DNA from: Rubrivivax sp.
Lineage (GTDB): Bacteria > Pseudomonadota > Gammaproteobacteria > Burkholderiales > Burkholderiaceae_C
Assembly (NCBI GenBank): GCA_022843905.1
Contig: JALHMT010000053.1
Coordinates: 1-38,512, forward strand
Direction of reading: 5' to 3'
Length of the DNA: 38,512 nucleotides
This document shows positions 14,130-22,616 of the stretch, piece after piece. Under the pieces are notes generated by a model. The model worked only from the letters and a program-made list of their open reading frames with translations. It had not been told where the DNA came from and did no database searches. Within the stretch, counting starts at the first letter, position 1; each line of letters starts with the position of its first letter. The position numbers were made by a program, and so were the translations under genes.

Positions 14130-14792
14130 ATGAATCCCCACACCACTCCGGCCGTCGACGAAGTCGGCCGGCTGGTCATCCACTTGCCCGACGACGCCAC
14201 CTTCTACGGTGCTCGGTCCTATCTGCCGATCGCACTGGATCTGGTGGAGGGCGTGAAGACGCCGTCACTGTTGCGTCCCGACCCGCAGGGCATCAACTAC
14301 ATGGCTCAGTACGAGGTGTTCTCTGCGCTTTGCAGCGACCGCGCCCAACGCACGGTCGATCAGACACTGCTGGTCGGAGGCCAACCGACGAAGCCCGAGC
14401 GCTACCTCGGGCTCTGGCGCGACGCCATCGCGGCCTCGGTCTCAGCGGAGTCCGCCGCGGAGGAGCATGGCATCCGGGTCGTCGCAGTTCTGCAGGCACC
14501 GCTGGCTGCCATGGCCAGCGCGAAGTCCTCGTGGACCTGTTGCCCGTTCGGGACCTTCGCCGCCTTTCAGGCCAGGTACGCCAAGCAGCTGGACCTGACG
14601 GGCGATGGTGCCTTTACCCTTGAGCTCGACATGGCCAGGCCAGGTGCGGCTCGTGACGCCTACTACGGCGCCTCAATGATCTGCACCGTGCTCAGGCGTG
14701 AGCCCGCGGATTGGCGCGCCTGCATCGAGCTGCGCAAGACCACCACCGGCCGGCCCGGGCAGGCCTCGTTGTTCGCATGCGCGGAGACCTGA
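14130..14792 (+). CDS. Hypothetical protein (220 aa)
   Basis: Start ATG 14130, AAGGAG six bases upstream. Unrecognised soluble protein. Visible segments are an N-terminal beta region (GRLVIHLPDDATFYGARSYL), a helical region (YMAQYEVFSALCSDRAQRTV), an Ala/Ser-rich helix around 100-135, a Cys pair (WTCCPFGTF near 139) and a C-terminal part ending LRKTTTGRPGQASLFACAET. No membrane segment. One base separates its stop from the next gene's ATG, so the two are co-translated and probably act together. Confidence 0.6.
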   Translation: MNPHTTPAVDEVGRLVIHLPDDATFYGARSYLPIALDLVEGVKTPSLLRPDPQGINYMAQYEVFSALCSDRAQRTVDQTLLVGGQPTKPERYLGLWRDAIAASVSAESAAEEHGIRVVAVLQAPLAAMASAKSSWTCCPFGTFAAFQARYAKQLDLTGDGAFTLELDMARPGAARDAYYGASMICTVLRREPADWRACIELRKTTTGRPGQASLFACAET

Positions 14793-14793
14793 C

Positions 14794-15327
14794 ATGTCGT
14801 ACCGCATCGAATACCAATGGGTCAGTTGGAGGCTGACCGCTGGTCCAGACACAGGCGGCGTCGACCGCTTCGTCGTTGCGATCGAAGGGGGCGACAACAA
14901 CCTCCGCGATGCCGTGACGGGCAAGCGCGCCCGGAGTTGGGAGGTCTGCATGCTCGGCAGCGCGGAGCAGGTGCTCAAGCAAGCCGTCTACTTTGCCGGC
15001 GCCTGCGAGGGTGGCTCCCTCAAGCCGGGCTCGCGGGACTGCTCACCGGAGGCGTACGTCCGGCGGATTCGCCGCCTCATCGAAGACGGCGCGCAGCCGG
15101 CGTGCGGCTCCTGGTACCCGTCCATTCGCGTAGCCGAGGCGCACCCGCTCGCGGTCCACGCGACGGAGTTAGATCTCCCGATCGAGCGCGAGCAGCGGTA
15201 TAGCGAATGGTTCGCGCGAGTGGCACTGTCCAAAGAGCGGCGCAACCTGATCTTCGACTTCGCCGACAGGTTCCCCGACCTGCGCGGCTGGCAACTGGCA
15301 GCCGTCGGCGGTCTGCCGGTGCGCTGA
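14794..15327 (+). CDS. Hypothetical protein (177 aa)
   Basis: Start ATG 14794 (MSYRIEYQWVSWRL), one base after the previous stop. The N-terminus is beta-rich with Trp residues, then GGVDRFVVAIEGGDNNLRD, followed by a helical middle (SAEQVLKQAVYFAGACEGG) and a Cys/Pro region. The C-terminal portion is Arg/Glu-rich (EREQRYSEWFARVALSKERR). Unrecognised. It is the last gene of the plus-strand accessory run and is followed 14 bases later by a hairpin. Confidence 0.6.
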   Translation: MSYRIEYQWVSWRLTAGPDTGGVDRFVVAIEGGDNNLRDAVTGKRARSWEVCMLGSAEQVLKQAVYFAGACEGGSLKPGSRDCSPEAYVRRIRRLIEDGAQPACGSWYPSIRVAEAHPLAVHATELDLPIEREQRYSEWFARVALSKERRNLIFDFADRFPDLRGWQLAAVGGLPVR

Positions 15328-15341
15328 GTCCGATTCCCTCG

Positions 15342-15363
15342 CCCCTGAGCTGTAGTTCAGGGG
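15342..15363 (+). terminator. Terminator-like hairpin closing the accessory run
   Basis: CCCCTGA (15342-15348) pairs with TCAGGGG (15357-15363), seven pairs around an eight-base loop, followed by CCTCTCTT. It starts 15 bases after the stop of the gene ending at 15327, so it probably ends that transcript. Confidence 0.6.
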
Positions 15364-15639
15364 CCTCTCTTGAGCCCCTAGCCATGGAGGATCCAGAGAG
15401 GCCCTGCTGGCGCATTGCAGAAGCTGTGCACCTATGCACTCCGCGTCAGGCGCCGAGACCCGCTGTCCACCAACGACCAGACACCCGTGCCGCCGAGGTG
15501 GCCGGCCGTGCACGACCCATTGCTGAAGTGTGGTCGCTTGAAGAGCAGACATCCGCAGCAGGGAGACCGAGTCCCGCCATGTCTATGTCAACACTGTCGG
15601 GTGGCGCTCTTCGGGCTGCGTTCATGCTTAAACGGCCCC
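15364..15639. other. Gap between accessory genes and catabolic cluster
   Basis: About 275 bases with no convincing gene. One frame from a TTG at 15415 (MQKLCTYALRVRRRDPLS), running to 15651, contains a CLCQHC motif and could be a remnant, but it lacks a ribosome site and overlaps the 3' end of the kinase gene. This is the boundary where gene style changes from mobile-element to metabolic. I see no clear attachment-site repeat. Confidence 0.4.
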
Positions 15640-16956
15640 TCAGCAGACTAGGATCGCTCGAAAGTCGTTCACGTTCGTGAAGGTTGGACCGGTGCACACC
15701 AGGTCGTTCAGTTCGCTGAAGAACCCGTAGGCATCGTGACGATCCAGGCAGTCGAGCATGTCGAGGCCGGCGAGTCGGGCCCGTTCGAGGGTGTCAGGTG
15801 CGACGATCGCGCCGGCGTTGTCCTCGATGCCGTCGATGCCGTCTGTATCCGCGGCGAGCGCCCAGATCGAAGAATGTCCTTGAAGGGCATGGGCCAGACC
15901 CATGCAGAACTCGCCGGCGCGCCCGCCACGACCGGGGCGGATGGGTCGGTCGTCGTTCGAGAAGGTCACGGTGGTCTCGCCGCCCGACAGCAGGACGCAT
16001 GGCGCTTCGAAGGGCTGGCCGCGGTGCGCCACGGCCAGCGCCATGGGCCCGAGGGCGCAGGCGAGATCGCGCGACTCGCCTTCCAGGGCGTCGCCCAGGA
16101 TGTAGGCGCGGATACCCTGCGCCCTCGCTGCTTCTGCCGCGGCTTCGAGCGATGCCCACGGGGCAGCGATGACGTGCGCCTCGGCCCGTGCGAAGCAGTC
16201 CTCCCCCGGCTTCGCGGTCTCCAGCAGGCCGTCGGCCAACGCACGGCGCAGCGGCTCCGGTAGATCGATGCGGTGACGTTGCAGGATGTCCAGCGCCTCG
16301 CGGCAGGTGGTCGGATCAGGCACGCTGGGCCCACTGCCGATGACCGCGAGGTCATCCCCTGGCACGTCGCTGATAGCCAGTGTCACCAAGCGAGCCGGCC
16401 GGCAGGCCCGGGCGAGCTGGCCTCCCTTGATGGCCGACAGGTGCTTGCGCACGCAGTTCATCTCACCGATCGGCGCGCCGCTGGCCAGGAGTTGCCGGTT
16501 GATCTTCTGCTTGAGCGCGAGATCAAGTCCGGCGACGGGGAGCGTCAGCAAGGCTGAGGCTCCGCCCGACATCAGGCACAGCACCAGATCGTCCGGTGTC
16601 AGCGAGGACAGGGCCGCCAGCATGCGCTGCGCGGCACGCACCCCGGCTTGGTCCGGCACGGGGTGGGCAGCCTCGAGCACCTCAATCCGGTGCGGCAGTC
16701 CGATTGCGCGCGGGGGAATGTGCCCGTACCGTGTGACCACCACACCACCCAGCGACGCGTCGGAAGGCCATGCGGCCTCGACAGCCTGCGCCATCGCCGC
16801 CGCAGCCTTGCCTGCCCCGATCACCACGGTTCGGCCCTTGGGTGGCGTCGGGAGGAAGGCGGGCAGCACCCGCGAGGGCAGTGCCCGGTCGACGGCAGCT
16901 TCGAACAGCCCACGCAGGAAGCGTCGCGGATCGGCAAGCGCGTGGTTCACGACCAC
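15640..16956 (-). CDS. Glycerate 2-kinase (MOFRL family)
   Basis: 438-residue member of the GckA/TtuD family that phosphorylates D-glycerate to 2-phosphoglycerate; family length is about 420-450. Visible marks are VIGAGKAAAAMA near 46-57, MSGGASALLTLP, the helix-linked EMNCVRKHLSAIKGGQLA, ISDVPGDDLAVIGSGPSVPD, and the C-terminal MOFRL part with LLSGGETTVTF, GGRAGEFCMGLAHAL and ADTDGIDGIEDNAGA. The start is a GTG at 16956, four bases after the reductase stop; a second in-frame GTG lies at 16950. It is the last gene of the minus-strand catabolic run. It would close a route in which tartronate semialdehyde or hydroxypyruvate is reduced to glycerate and fed into glycolysis. Confidence 0.9.
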   Translation of the reverse strand: MVVNHALADPRRFLRGLFEAAVDRALPSRVLPAFLPTPPKGRTVVIGAGKAAAAMAQAVEAAWPSDASLGGVVVTRYGHIPPRAIGLPHRIEVLEAAHPVPDQAGVRAAQRMLAALSSLTPDDLVLCLMSGGASALLTLPVAGLDLALKQKINRQLLASGAPIGEMNCVRKHLSAIKGGQLARACRPARLVTLAISDVPGDDLAVIGSGPSVPDPTTCREALDILQRHRIDLPEPLRRALADGLLETAKPGEDCFARAEAHVIAAPWASLEAAAEAARAQGIRAYILGDALEGESRDLACALGPMALAVAHRGQPFEAPCVLLSGGETTVTFSNDDRPIRPGRGGRAGEFCMGLAHALQGHSSIWALAADTDGIDGIEDNAGAIVAPDTLERARLAGLDMLDCLDRHDAYGFFSELNDLVCTGPTFTNVNDFRAILVC

Positions 16957-16960
16957 AGGC

Positions 16961-17917
16961 TCAGCCCGTCACCACGTTCCGGGGGCAGCCCTGCTCGAAC
17001 GCCTCGACGTTGGCGATCAACTGGTCCGCCAGAGCCTGCACCGCTTCGTCGCTCGCCCAAGCCACGTGAGGCGTGAGGATGAAGTCCGGCCGGTGCTGCA
17101 GCGTCATAAACGGATGCCCCGGCGCTGGCGGTTCGCCGGCCACCACGTCGAATCCTGCACCGGAGATCTGTCCTGCCTCCAGCGCCGGCCCCACGGCAGA
17201 CTCGTCGACCAGGCCGCCGCGCGCGGTGTTGATCAGCAGCGGCTTGCGGGCCATGGCCGCGAACTCCGCGGCGCCGATCATGTGCCGTGTCTCGGGCAGC
17301 AGCGGGCAGTGCAGCGTGATCACGTCGGACTCCGCCAGCATGCGAGCAAATGGCGTGTACAGCATCCCCATATCGTCGCGCCCCTTGAACGCCGACATCA
17401 GAACGCGCATGCCGAGGGCCCGGCCCAGGTTGGCCACGGCTTGTCCGAGCACCCCGTCACCGATCACGCCGAGTGTCGAGCCGGCCAGGTCACGGATCGG
17501 ATGGTCGAAGAAGCAGAACTGGCCGGAGGCCTGCCAGCGCCCGGCGCGGACGGCATCCCGGTAGGCGCAGATGCTCCGCCGCAGCGCGAAGATCAGCGCG
17601 AAGGTGTGCTCCGGCACCGTGTTCACGGCGTAGTTGCGGATGTTGCTCACGGTGATGCCGCGCGACCGGCAGGCGGCCAGGTCGATGTTGTCGGTGCCGG
17701 TGGCCGCCACAGCGATCAACTTCAAGCGCCGGGCTGAGGCGATGGCCGGTGCGTCGAGGCGCACCTTGTTGACCAGCACGATGTCGGCATCGGCGATGCG
17801 TTCGGCAATCTGATGGGGTGCCGTGCCGCCGTGGCACACCAGGCTGTGCGCAAAACCCGGCGGGCGCAGCCGGGTCTGCGGCGACAGGGTGTCTCGGTCG
17901 AGAAAGACGATGTTCAT
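16961..17917 (-). CDS. D-2-hydroxyacid dehydrogenase (hydroxypyruvate/glyoxylate reductase type)
   Basis: 318 residues, normal for the family. The NAD(P) loop is GVIGDGVLG, with the GxGxxG glycines at 153, 155 and 158. Catalytic residues are Arg233 in NTARGG, Glu262 in GEPP and His284 in TPHVAW. It should reduce a 2-keto acid such as hydroxypyruvate or glyoxylate to the D-hydroxy acid, here most likely glycerate for the kinase gene four bases downstream. The start ATG 17917 overlaps the esterase stop as ATGA; the longer frame to 18121 is shadow. A residue deciding NADH versus NADPH cannot be read with confidence. Confidence 0.9.
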   Translation of the reverse strand: MNIVFLDRDTLSPQTRLRPPGFAHSLVCHGGTAPHQIAERIADADIVLVNKVRLDAPAIASARRLKLIAVAATGTDNIDLAACRSRGITVSNIRNYAVNTVPEHTFALIFALRRSICAYRDAVRAGRWQASGQFCFFDHPIRDLAGSTLGVIGDGVLGQAVANLGRALGMRVLMSAFKGRDDMGMLYTPFARMLAESDVITLHCPLLPETRHMIGAAEFAAMARKPLLINTARGGLVDESAVGPALEAGQISGAGFDVVAGEPPAPGHPFMTLQHRPDFILTPHVAWASDEAVQALADQLIANVEAFEQGCPRNVVTG

Positions 17918-19500
17918 CGGGCGTTCGCCTGCAGCGGCGCGGTCTGGCCGGCTCTGTGGAGGTAGTGGTCGCGGATCAGGTCCAGGCGCGGTTCGGCGCC
18001 GAGCTGGCCGGTGCGCAACGGGGTGCCGAGCTCCAGGTAGCTCTCGGCGTCGGTGGCATAGCGGGGCCACACCGGCAAGCCGCCGCCATTGGGGTCTCCG
18101 GTCTTCACGAAGCGGGCCCACGTGTCGGCCATCTGTCGAGCCAGATTCGCGTCAGTGGCATCGAAAGGCCGCGGGCGGCCGCGATGCGGCGCGCGCAGGT
18201 TGTCGAACGGGTACTGCAGCTCGGCGCCATGGATCGGCGCGGCGGCGTCGCCGTTGCGTCGCTGGCTGAAGACGTAGCGCCACAGCCGCGGCTCGCGCGG
18301 GGCGGCGACGCGCAGCATCTCGCGGGTGCCGTACTGGTACTGCGTGTCCGACACCAGGTCGGACAGCACGCGCATCACATCGGCGTCGCTGGCTGCCTCA
18401 TAGGCCGCCTGAGCGCGCGCCTCGTTGCCGGGGAAGTTGCGTGCGACGTAGCCGCGCAGGTCAGCCGTCGTCTTCACGCCCAGCGTGCGCGCCACGCCAC
18501 CGCCTTCGTTGGCCACGGTACCGACGATCATCGGCACCCTCAGGTAGCGGCCCTGGGCATAGGCCACGCGATCGTCGCGCGGCACCACGTCGCCATCGAC
18601 GATGACACCGATACCGCGGGAACTGGTCACCTCGCGACCGGGTGGTGTCACCGCCTTGAGCCGCTGCACCAGATCGGCGGCAGGCGTGGCCCGCAGCCGG
18701 GCGATGTCTGGGCCGACAGTCGTGCCGAAGGCCTCGGACGAGGCCAGGTCACTCATCGGCCGCATCACCCCCACGCTTTGCAGAATGGCCTGCTGGAACA
18801 AGCCTTCAGCGCGACCGGAGATCAGCATCGCGCTGATCGACATCGCACCCGCCGACTGCCCGGCCACGGTGACGCGGGCGGCATCACCGCCGAAGGCACC
18901 GATGTTGCGTTGGACCCAGCGCAGCGCTGCCAGCTGGTCCATCAACGCATAGTTGCCCGAGCTTCGTGTCGACGACTCGGCCGACAGCTGCGGGTGCGCC
19001 AGGTAGCCGAACAGGCCCATGCGGTAGTTGAAGGTCACGACGACGATGCCACGCCGTGCCAGCGCTTCGCCGTCGTAGCTGGGATGCGAGCCCGAGCCAT
19101 AGGTGAAGCCGCCACCGTATACCCACACCATCACCGGCAGGCGCTCGCGGTTCGTGCGTGCGGGCGTCCAGACGTTGATGGACAGGCAGTCTTCGCTCAT
19201 GCCGCTGCCACGCAGTTCCGGGTACTCCGGCGGCTGCATGCAGTCGGGCCCGAACTTGCTTCCGTCGCGCACACCGGTCCAGGCCGGCGCCGGCTGCGGG
19301 GGGCGCCAGCGCAGCGGCCCGACTGGTGCCGCAGCGTAGGGGATGCCGCGGAAGGCGCGAACGTCCTGTCCATCGCCGGACACGAGGCCGCCAGCGGTGG
19401 CGACTGGCTCGCTCAAGGAGCGCTCGGCCGGTGCATTCGCGCACGCGACGAGCGCCGCGGTGACGGCCAGCATCGCCAGCCGCTCCAGCAAGGTCTTCAT
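17914..19500 (-). CDS. Type B carboxylesterase, predicted lipoprotein
   Basis: 528 residues, typical for carboxylesterase family members. The first residues form a lipoprotein signal ending LVAC, so Cys20 is probably lipidated and the enzyme attached to a membrane facing the periplasm. The catalytic triad is Ser216 in GQSAGA, Glu332 in ANEGGG and His424 in PIHGAE; the oxyanion hole is GGGF at 129-132. The conserved N-terminal EDCLSINVW is present. It hydrolyses esters and might release the acid that the rest of the cluster degrades, for example from a lactone or an ester precursor. AGGAG precedes the ATG at 19500. It sits in the middle of the operon, which supports co-regulation with the catabolic genes. 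Confidence 0.88.
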   Translation of the reverse strand: MKTLLERLAMLAVTAALVACANAPAERSLSEPVATAGGLVSGDGQDVRAFRGIPYAAAPVGPLRWRPPQPAPAWTGVRDGSKFGPDCMQPPEYPELRGSGMSEDCLSINVWTPARTNRERLPVMVWVYGGGFTYGSGSHPSYDGEALARRGIVVVTFNYRMGLFGYLAHPQLSAESSTRSSGNYALMDQLAALRWVQRNIGAFGGDAARVTVAGQSAGAMSISAMLISGRAEGLFQQAILQSVGVMRPMSDLASSEAFGTTVGPDIARLRATPAADLVQRLKAVTPPGREVTSSRGIGVIVDGDVVPRDDRVAYAQGRYLRVPMIVGTVANEGGGVARTLGVKTTADLRGYVARNFPGNEARAQAAYEAASDADVMRVLSDLVSDTQYQYGTREMLRVAAPREPRLWRYVFSQRRNGDAAAPIHGAELQYPFDNLRAPHRGRPRPFDATDANLARQMADTWARFVKTGDPNGGGLPVWPRYATDAESYLELGTPLRTGQLGAEPRLDLIRDHYLHRAGQTAPLQANAR

Positions 19501-19526
19501 GGCTTGTCTCCTGTAGTCACGGCCTG

Positions 19527-20867
19527 TCAGACGGCGAACAACGCTTCCATCTCGCGGCGCACACGGTACGCGGGCAGCGCGGGGTCGATCTGCACGTCGT
19601 CCCATGTCAGCGACTGGTCCTTGAGGACCGGGCGCACCAGCTTGAGGTGGTGTGCCAGGCCGAGCGGCAGGCTGCCCAGGGCAAGCGAACGGCGGGCCGG
19701 GAACAGCTTGCCGAAGACGGTGTAGCCGCCTTCGCCGTCGAGCATCTCGCCGGGCTTCAGGTCGCGCTTGGCCGTGGCGATGACGTCCGCATTGAAGTGG
19801 CTGGGCACGCCTGTGGGTTCGCCGCGCAGGCCGATCGACGCCACCGACACGCCCAGCTCCAGGCCGATCAGGTGCCACTTCTTGTAGGCGACCATGTTGC
19901 GGCCGCCCGGGTCGGTCACGACCTGGTACTCCTGGAAGCAGCGCTTGATGTAGTCGGTGTCGGCCTCGATGCAGACCCACACGCCCTTGCGGATGTCGTA
20001 GCCCACCGACGAGCCATCGGGGTTGAGTGAGGAGATGACCTCGACCACGCCCTTCTTCGTGAGGTGGCCGCCTTCGTTCTTCAGACGCATCAGCGCGGGA
20101 ATGTCGTTGACCGAACCTGGCGGGAACGCGAGGCCGTCGTCAGGTGCTTCCAGCCCCGTGGCGTTGGCGATGGCGGTGCTCTCGATCGCCGGCTTGGAGC
20201 CATCGAGGAACGCGTTGAACATCTTCGGGTTCATGCCACCCAGCTTGGCCTGCTCGGCCGTGACGCCCCAGTGGTCCCACACCGTGTCAGGCGTCGACTC
20301 GCGGAACTTGGGCAGCCACTTGTGGCCGCGCCCGGCCGCCACGATCGGGAAGCCGCAGGTGCGCGCCCAGTCGACCAGGTCGCAGGCCAGGGCCGGCTGG
20401 TCGCCGTAGGCCAGCGAGTAGATGACGCCGGCATCACGTGCCTTGCGCGCCAGCAGCGGGCCGCAGAAGGCGTCTGCCTCCACCGTCACGTTGACCACGT
20501 GCTTGCCCTGCGCGAAGGCCGCCAGGCAGTGATCGACAGCGGCGATCGGGTTGCCGGTGCACTCGACGACGATCTCCACCTGCGGGTGCGACACGAGCGC
20601 CTGCCAGTCGTCGCCCACGTGGGTGTTGCCGCGCCGCAGCGCATCGTCCAGCGACGCGGCATCGGTGCGCGCCGGGCTCCAGCCCACACGCTCGAGGTTG
20701 GCGCGGGCGTTAGCGGGCGAGAGGTCGGCGATGCCGACCAGGTGCACGCCGGGAATGCGCGGCACCTGGGCCAGGTACATCGAGCCGAACTTGCCGGCGC
20801 CGATCAGGCCGACGCGGATGGGGCGGCCTTCGGCAGCGCGCTGGGACAGCTTGGTGAAGAGGTTCAT
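19527..20867 (-). CDS. NAD(P)-dependent oxidoreductase with SAF domain (homoserine-dehydrogenase-like)
   Basis: 446 residues. The N-terminal Rossmann fold has LIGAGKFGSMYLAQ (20-33) and IADLSPANARANLERVGW. A catalytic-type middle follows (VVECTGNPIAAVDHCLAAF, KHVVNVTVEADAFCGPLLA). The C-terminal part, with ATAKRDLKPGEMLDGEGGY, is the SAF-like domain seen in the predicted homoserine-dehydrogenase-like group. Members occur in sugar-acid and related gene clusters, but I know no firm substrate for this one. The start is ATG 20867; the upstream part of the long frame to 21119 is shadow. It lies between the IlvD-type dehydratase (16 bases upstream) and the esterase, so it probably acts on an intermediate of the same pathway. 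Confidence 0.8.
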   Translation of the reverse strand: MNLFTKLSQRAAEGRPIRVGLIGAGKFGSMYLAQVPRIPGVHLVGIADLSPANARANLERVGWSPARTDAASLDDALRRGNTHVGDDWQALVSHPQVEIVVECTGNPIAAVDHCLAAFAQGKHVVNVTVEADAFCGPLLARKARDAGVIYSLAYGDQPALACDLVDWARTCGFPIVAAGRGHKWLPKFRESTPDTVWDHWGVTAEQAKLGGMNPKMFNAFLDGSKPAIESTAIANATGLEAPDDGLAFPPGSVNDIPALMRLKNEGGHLTKKGVVEVISSLNPDGSSVGYDIRKGVWVCIEADTDYIKRCFQEYQVVTDPGGRNMVAYKKWHLIGLELGVSVASIGLRGEPTGVPSHFNADVIATAKRDLKPGEMLDGEGGYTVFGKLFPARRSLALGSLPLGLAHHLKLVRPVLKDQSLTWDDVQIDPALPAYRVRREMEALFAV

Positions 20868-20883
20868 GGCGGGATCCGTTCGT

Positions 20884-22602
20884 TCAGGTGGAGGCGGGCG
20901 CCTTGGCGCGTCCGACCAGGAAGTCGAGGTCGCAGCCCTCTGGGGCCTGCAGCACGGTGTTGCGGTACAGCGCGGCATAGCCCCGCTCTGGCTTTGGCGG
21001 CGGCGACCATTGCGCCAGGCGGCGCTGGATCTCGGCCTCGTCGACCAGCAGGTCGATGCGCTTGTTCGCGACCGAGAGGCGGATGCGGTCGCCGCTGCGC
21101 ACGGTTGCAAGCGGGCCACCCACGGCGGCTTCGGGCGCGACGTGCAGCACGATGGTGCCGTAGGCCGTGCCGCTCATGCGCGCGTCGGAGATCCGCACCA
21201 TGTCTTTCACGCCGGCGCGGGCCAGCTTCGATGGGATCGGCAGGTAGCCCGCTTCGGGCATGCCGGCGCCATGGGGACCGGCGTTCTTCAGGACAAGGAT
21301 GTCGTCGGCGTTGACGTCGAGGTCGGGCGAGTCGATGCGCGCGGCCATGTCCTCCAGGCCCTCGAAGACCACGGCGCGCCCCTCGACCTCAAACAGTGCC
21401 GGCGTGGCCGCGGCGCGCTTGAAGATCGCACCGTGTGGAGCCAGCGTGCCCGAGAGAGCGATCAGCCCGCCGACCGGAGAGATCGGCTGCTCGAAGCTGC
21501 GGATCACCTTGCGGTCCACCCAGCCAGCGGGGGTTTCCAGGCGCTGGCGCAGCGTGGTGCCGTCGATCGTCAGGCAGTCCAGGTGAAGCAACGGCTTCAA
21601 CTCGCGCAGCACCGCACCCACGCCGCCGGCGGCATGGAAGTCTTCCATGTAGCCCTCGCCCACGGGCTTCAGGTCCACCAGCACGGGCGTCTCGTCGGAG
21701 ATCTGGTTAAGGCGGTCGGGCGAAATGCGGATGCCCAGGCGACCGGCCACGGCCGTGAGATGCACGATGGCATTCGTCGAGCCGCCCAGCGACATGAGCA
21801 ATCGGAAGGCGTTCTCGACGGACTGGCTGGTGATGACCTGGTCCGGCGTGATCGGGTGGCGGGCCAGGCGCACCGCAGCCTTGCCGGTCTCTTCCGCCGC
21901 GACGAGCCGCTGCGAGTCCACGGCGGGGATGGCTGCGGTGCCCGGCAGCGACATGCCCAGCGCCTCGGTGATGCAGGCCATGGTGCTTGCTGTTCCCATC
22001 ACCGCGCAGGTGCCCGCGGTGGTGGCCAGGCGAGTCTCGACCTGCTTGATCTCCACGCGGTCGATCTCGCCCGCGCGGAACTTGCCCCAGAAGCGGCGGC
22101 AGTCGGTGCAGGCGCCCAGCCGCTCGCCCTTGTGGCGCCCCGTCATCATCGGGCCGGTGACGAGTTGGATCGCCGGGCGGCCGGCAGATGCCGCGCCCAT
22201 CAGCTGGGCCGGCACGGTCTTGTCGCATCCGCCGATCAGCACCACCGCATCCATCGGCTGGCCGCGGATCATCTCCTCCACGTCCATCGACATCAGGTTG
22301 CGGAACACCATGCTGGTCGGGTTGAGGAAGACCTCGCCCAGAGAGATGGTCGGAAACTCCCGCGGCAGGCCACCGGCGGCCAGTACGCCGCGCGCGACGG
22401 CCTCGGCCAGCTCCGGCATGTAGCGGTGGCAGTTGTTGAACTGACTGGGCGAGGTCGCGATGCCGACGATCGGCTTGGAGAGCAGCTCATCGGAAACGCC
22501 CATCGAGTGGGCCATCGACCGCCGCAGATAGCGCGCGAAGTCGCGGTCGCCGTAGTTGGTGAGGCCGTTGTCCAGGCCAAGGGGTTCATGCGGTGCGGAC
22601 AT
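20884..22602 (-). CDS. IlvD/EDD-family sugar-acid dehydratase (arabinonate dehydratase-like)
   Basis: 572 residues. The three Cys ligands of the [2Fe-2S] cluster are at 58 (NNCH), 126 (GGCDKT) and 199 (AGTC), almost exactly the positions 59, 127 and 200 known for L-arabinonate dehydratase, which points to the [2Fe-2S] sugar-acid branch rather than 6-phosphogluconate dehydratase. It removes water from a 2,3-dihydroxy acid to give a 2-keto-3-deoxy acid. Start ATG 22602 has AGGAG six bases upstream and follows the reductase stop by 14 bases. The exact sugar acid is not shown. The cluster has no obvious KDG-type aldolase, so the next step is an open point. Confidence 0.9.
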   Translation of the reverse strand: MSAPHEPLGLDNGLTNYGDRDFARYLRRSMAHSMGVSDELLSKPIVGIATSPSQFNNCHRYMPELAEAVARGVLAAGGLPREFPTISLGEVFLNPTSMVFRNLMSMDVEEMIRGQPMDAVVLIGGCDKTVPAQLMGAASAGRPAIQLVTGPMMTGRHKGERLGACTDCRRFWGKFRAGEIDRVEIKQVETRLATTAGTCAVMGTASTMACITEALGMSLPGTAAIPAVDSQRLVAAEETGKAAVRLARHPITPDQVITSQSVENAFRLLMSLGGSTNAIVHLTAVAGRLGIRISPDRLNQISDETPVLVDLKPVGEGYMEDFHAAGGVGAVLRELKPLLHLDCLTIDGTTLRQRLETPAGWVDRKVIRSFEQPISPVGGLIALSGTLAPHGAIFKRAAATPALFEVEGRAVVFEGLEDMAARIDSPDLDVNADDILVLKNAGPHGAGMPEAGYLPIPSKLARAGVKDMVRISDARMSGTAYGTIVLHVAPEAAVGGPLATVRSGDRIRLSVANKRIDLLVDEAEIQRRLAQWSPPPKPERGYAALYRNTVLQAPEGCDLDFLVGRAKAPAST

Positions 22603-22616
22603 GCGTGTCTCCTGGG

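Noticed and set aside
15415..15651. Possible small protein with a CLCQHC motif
   Set aside because: TTG start without ribosome site, overlaps the 3' end of the glycerate kinase gene, and no family is recognised; kept only as a remark on the gap.
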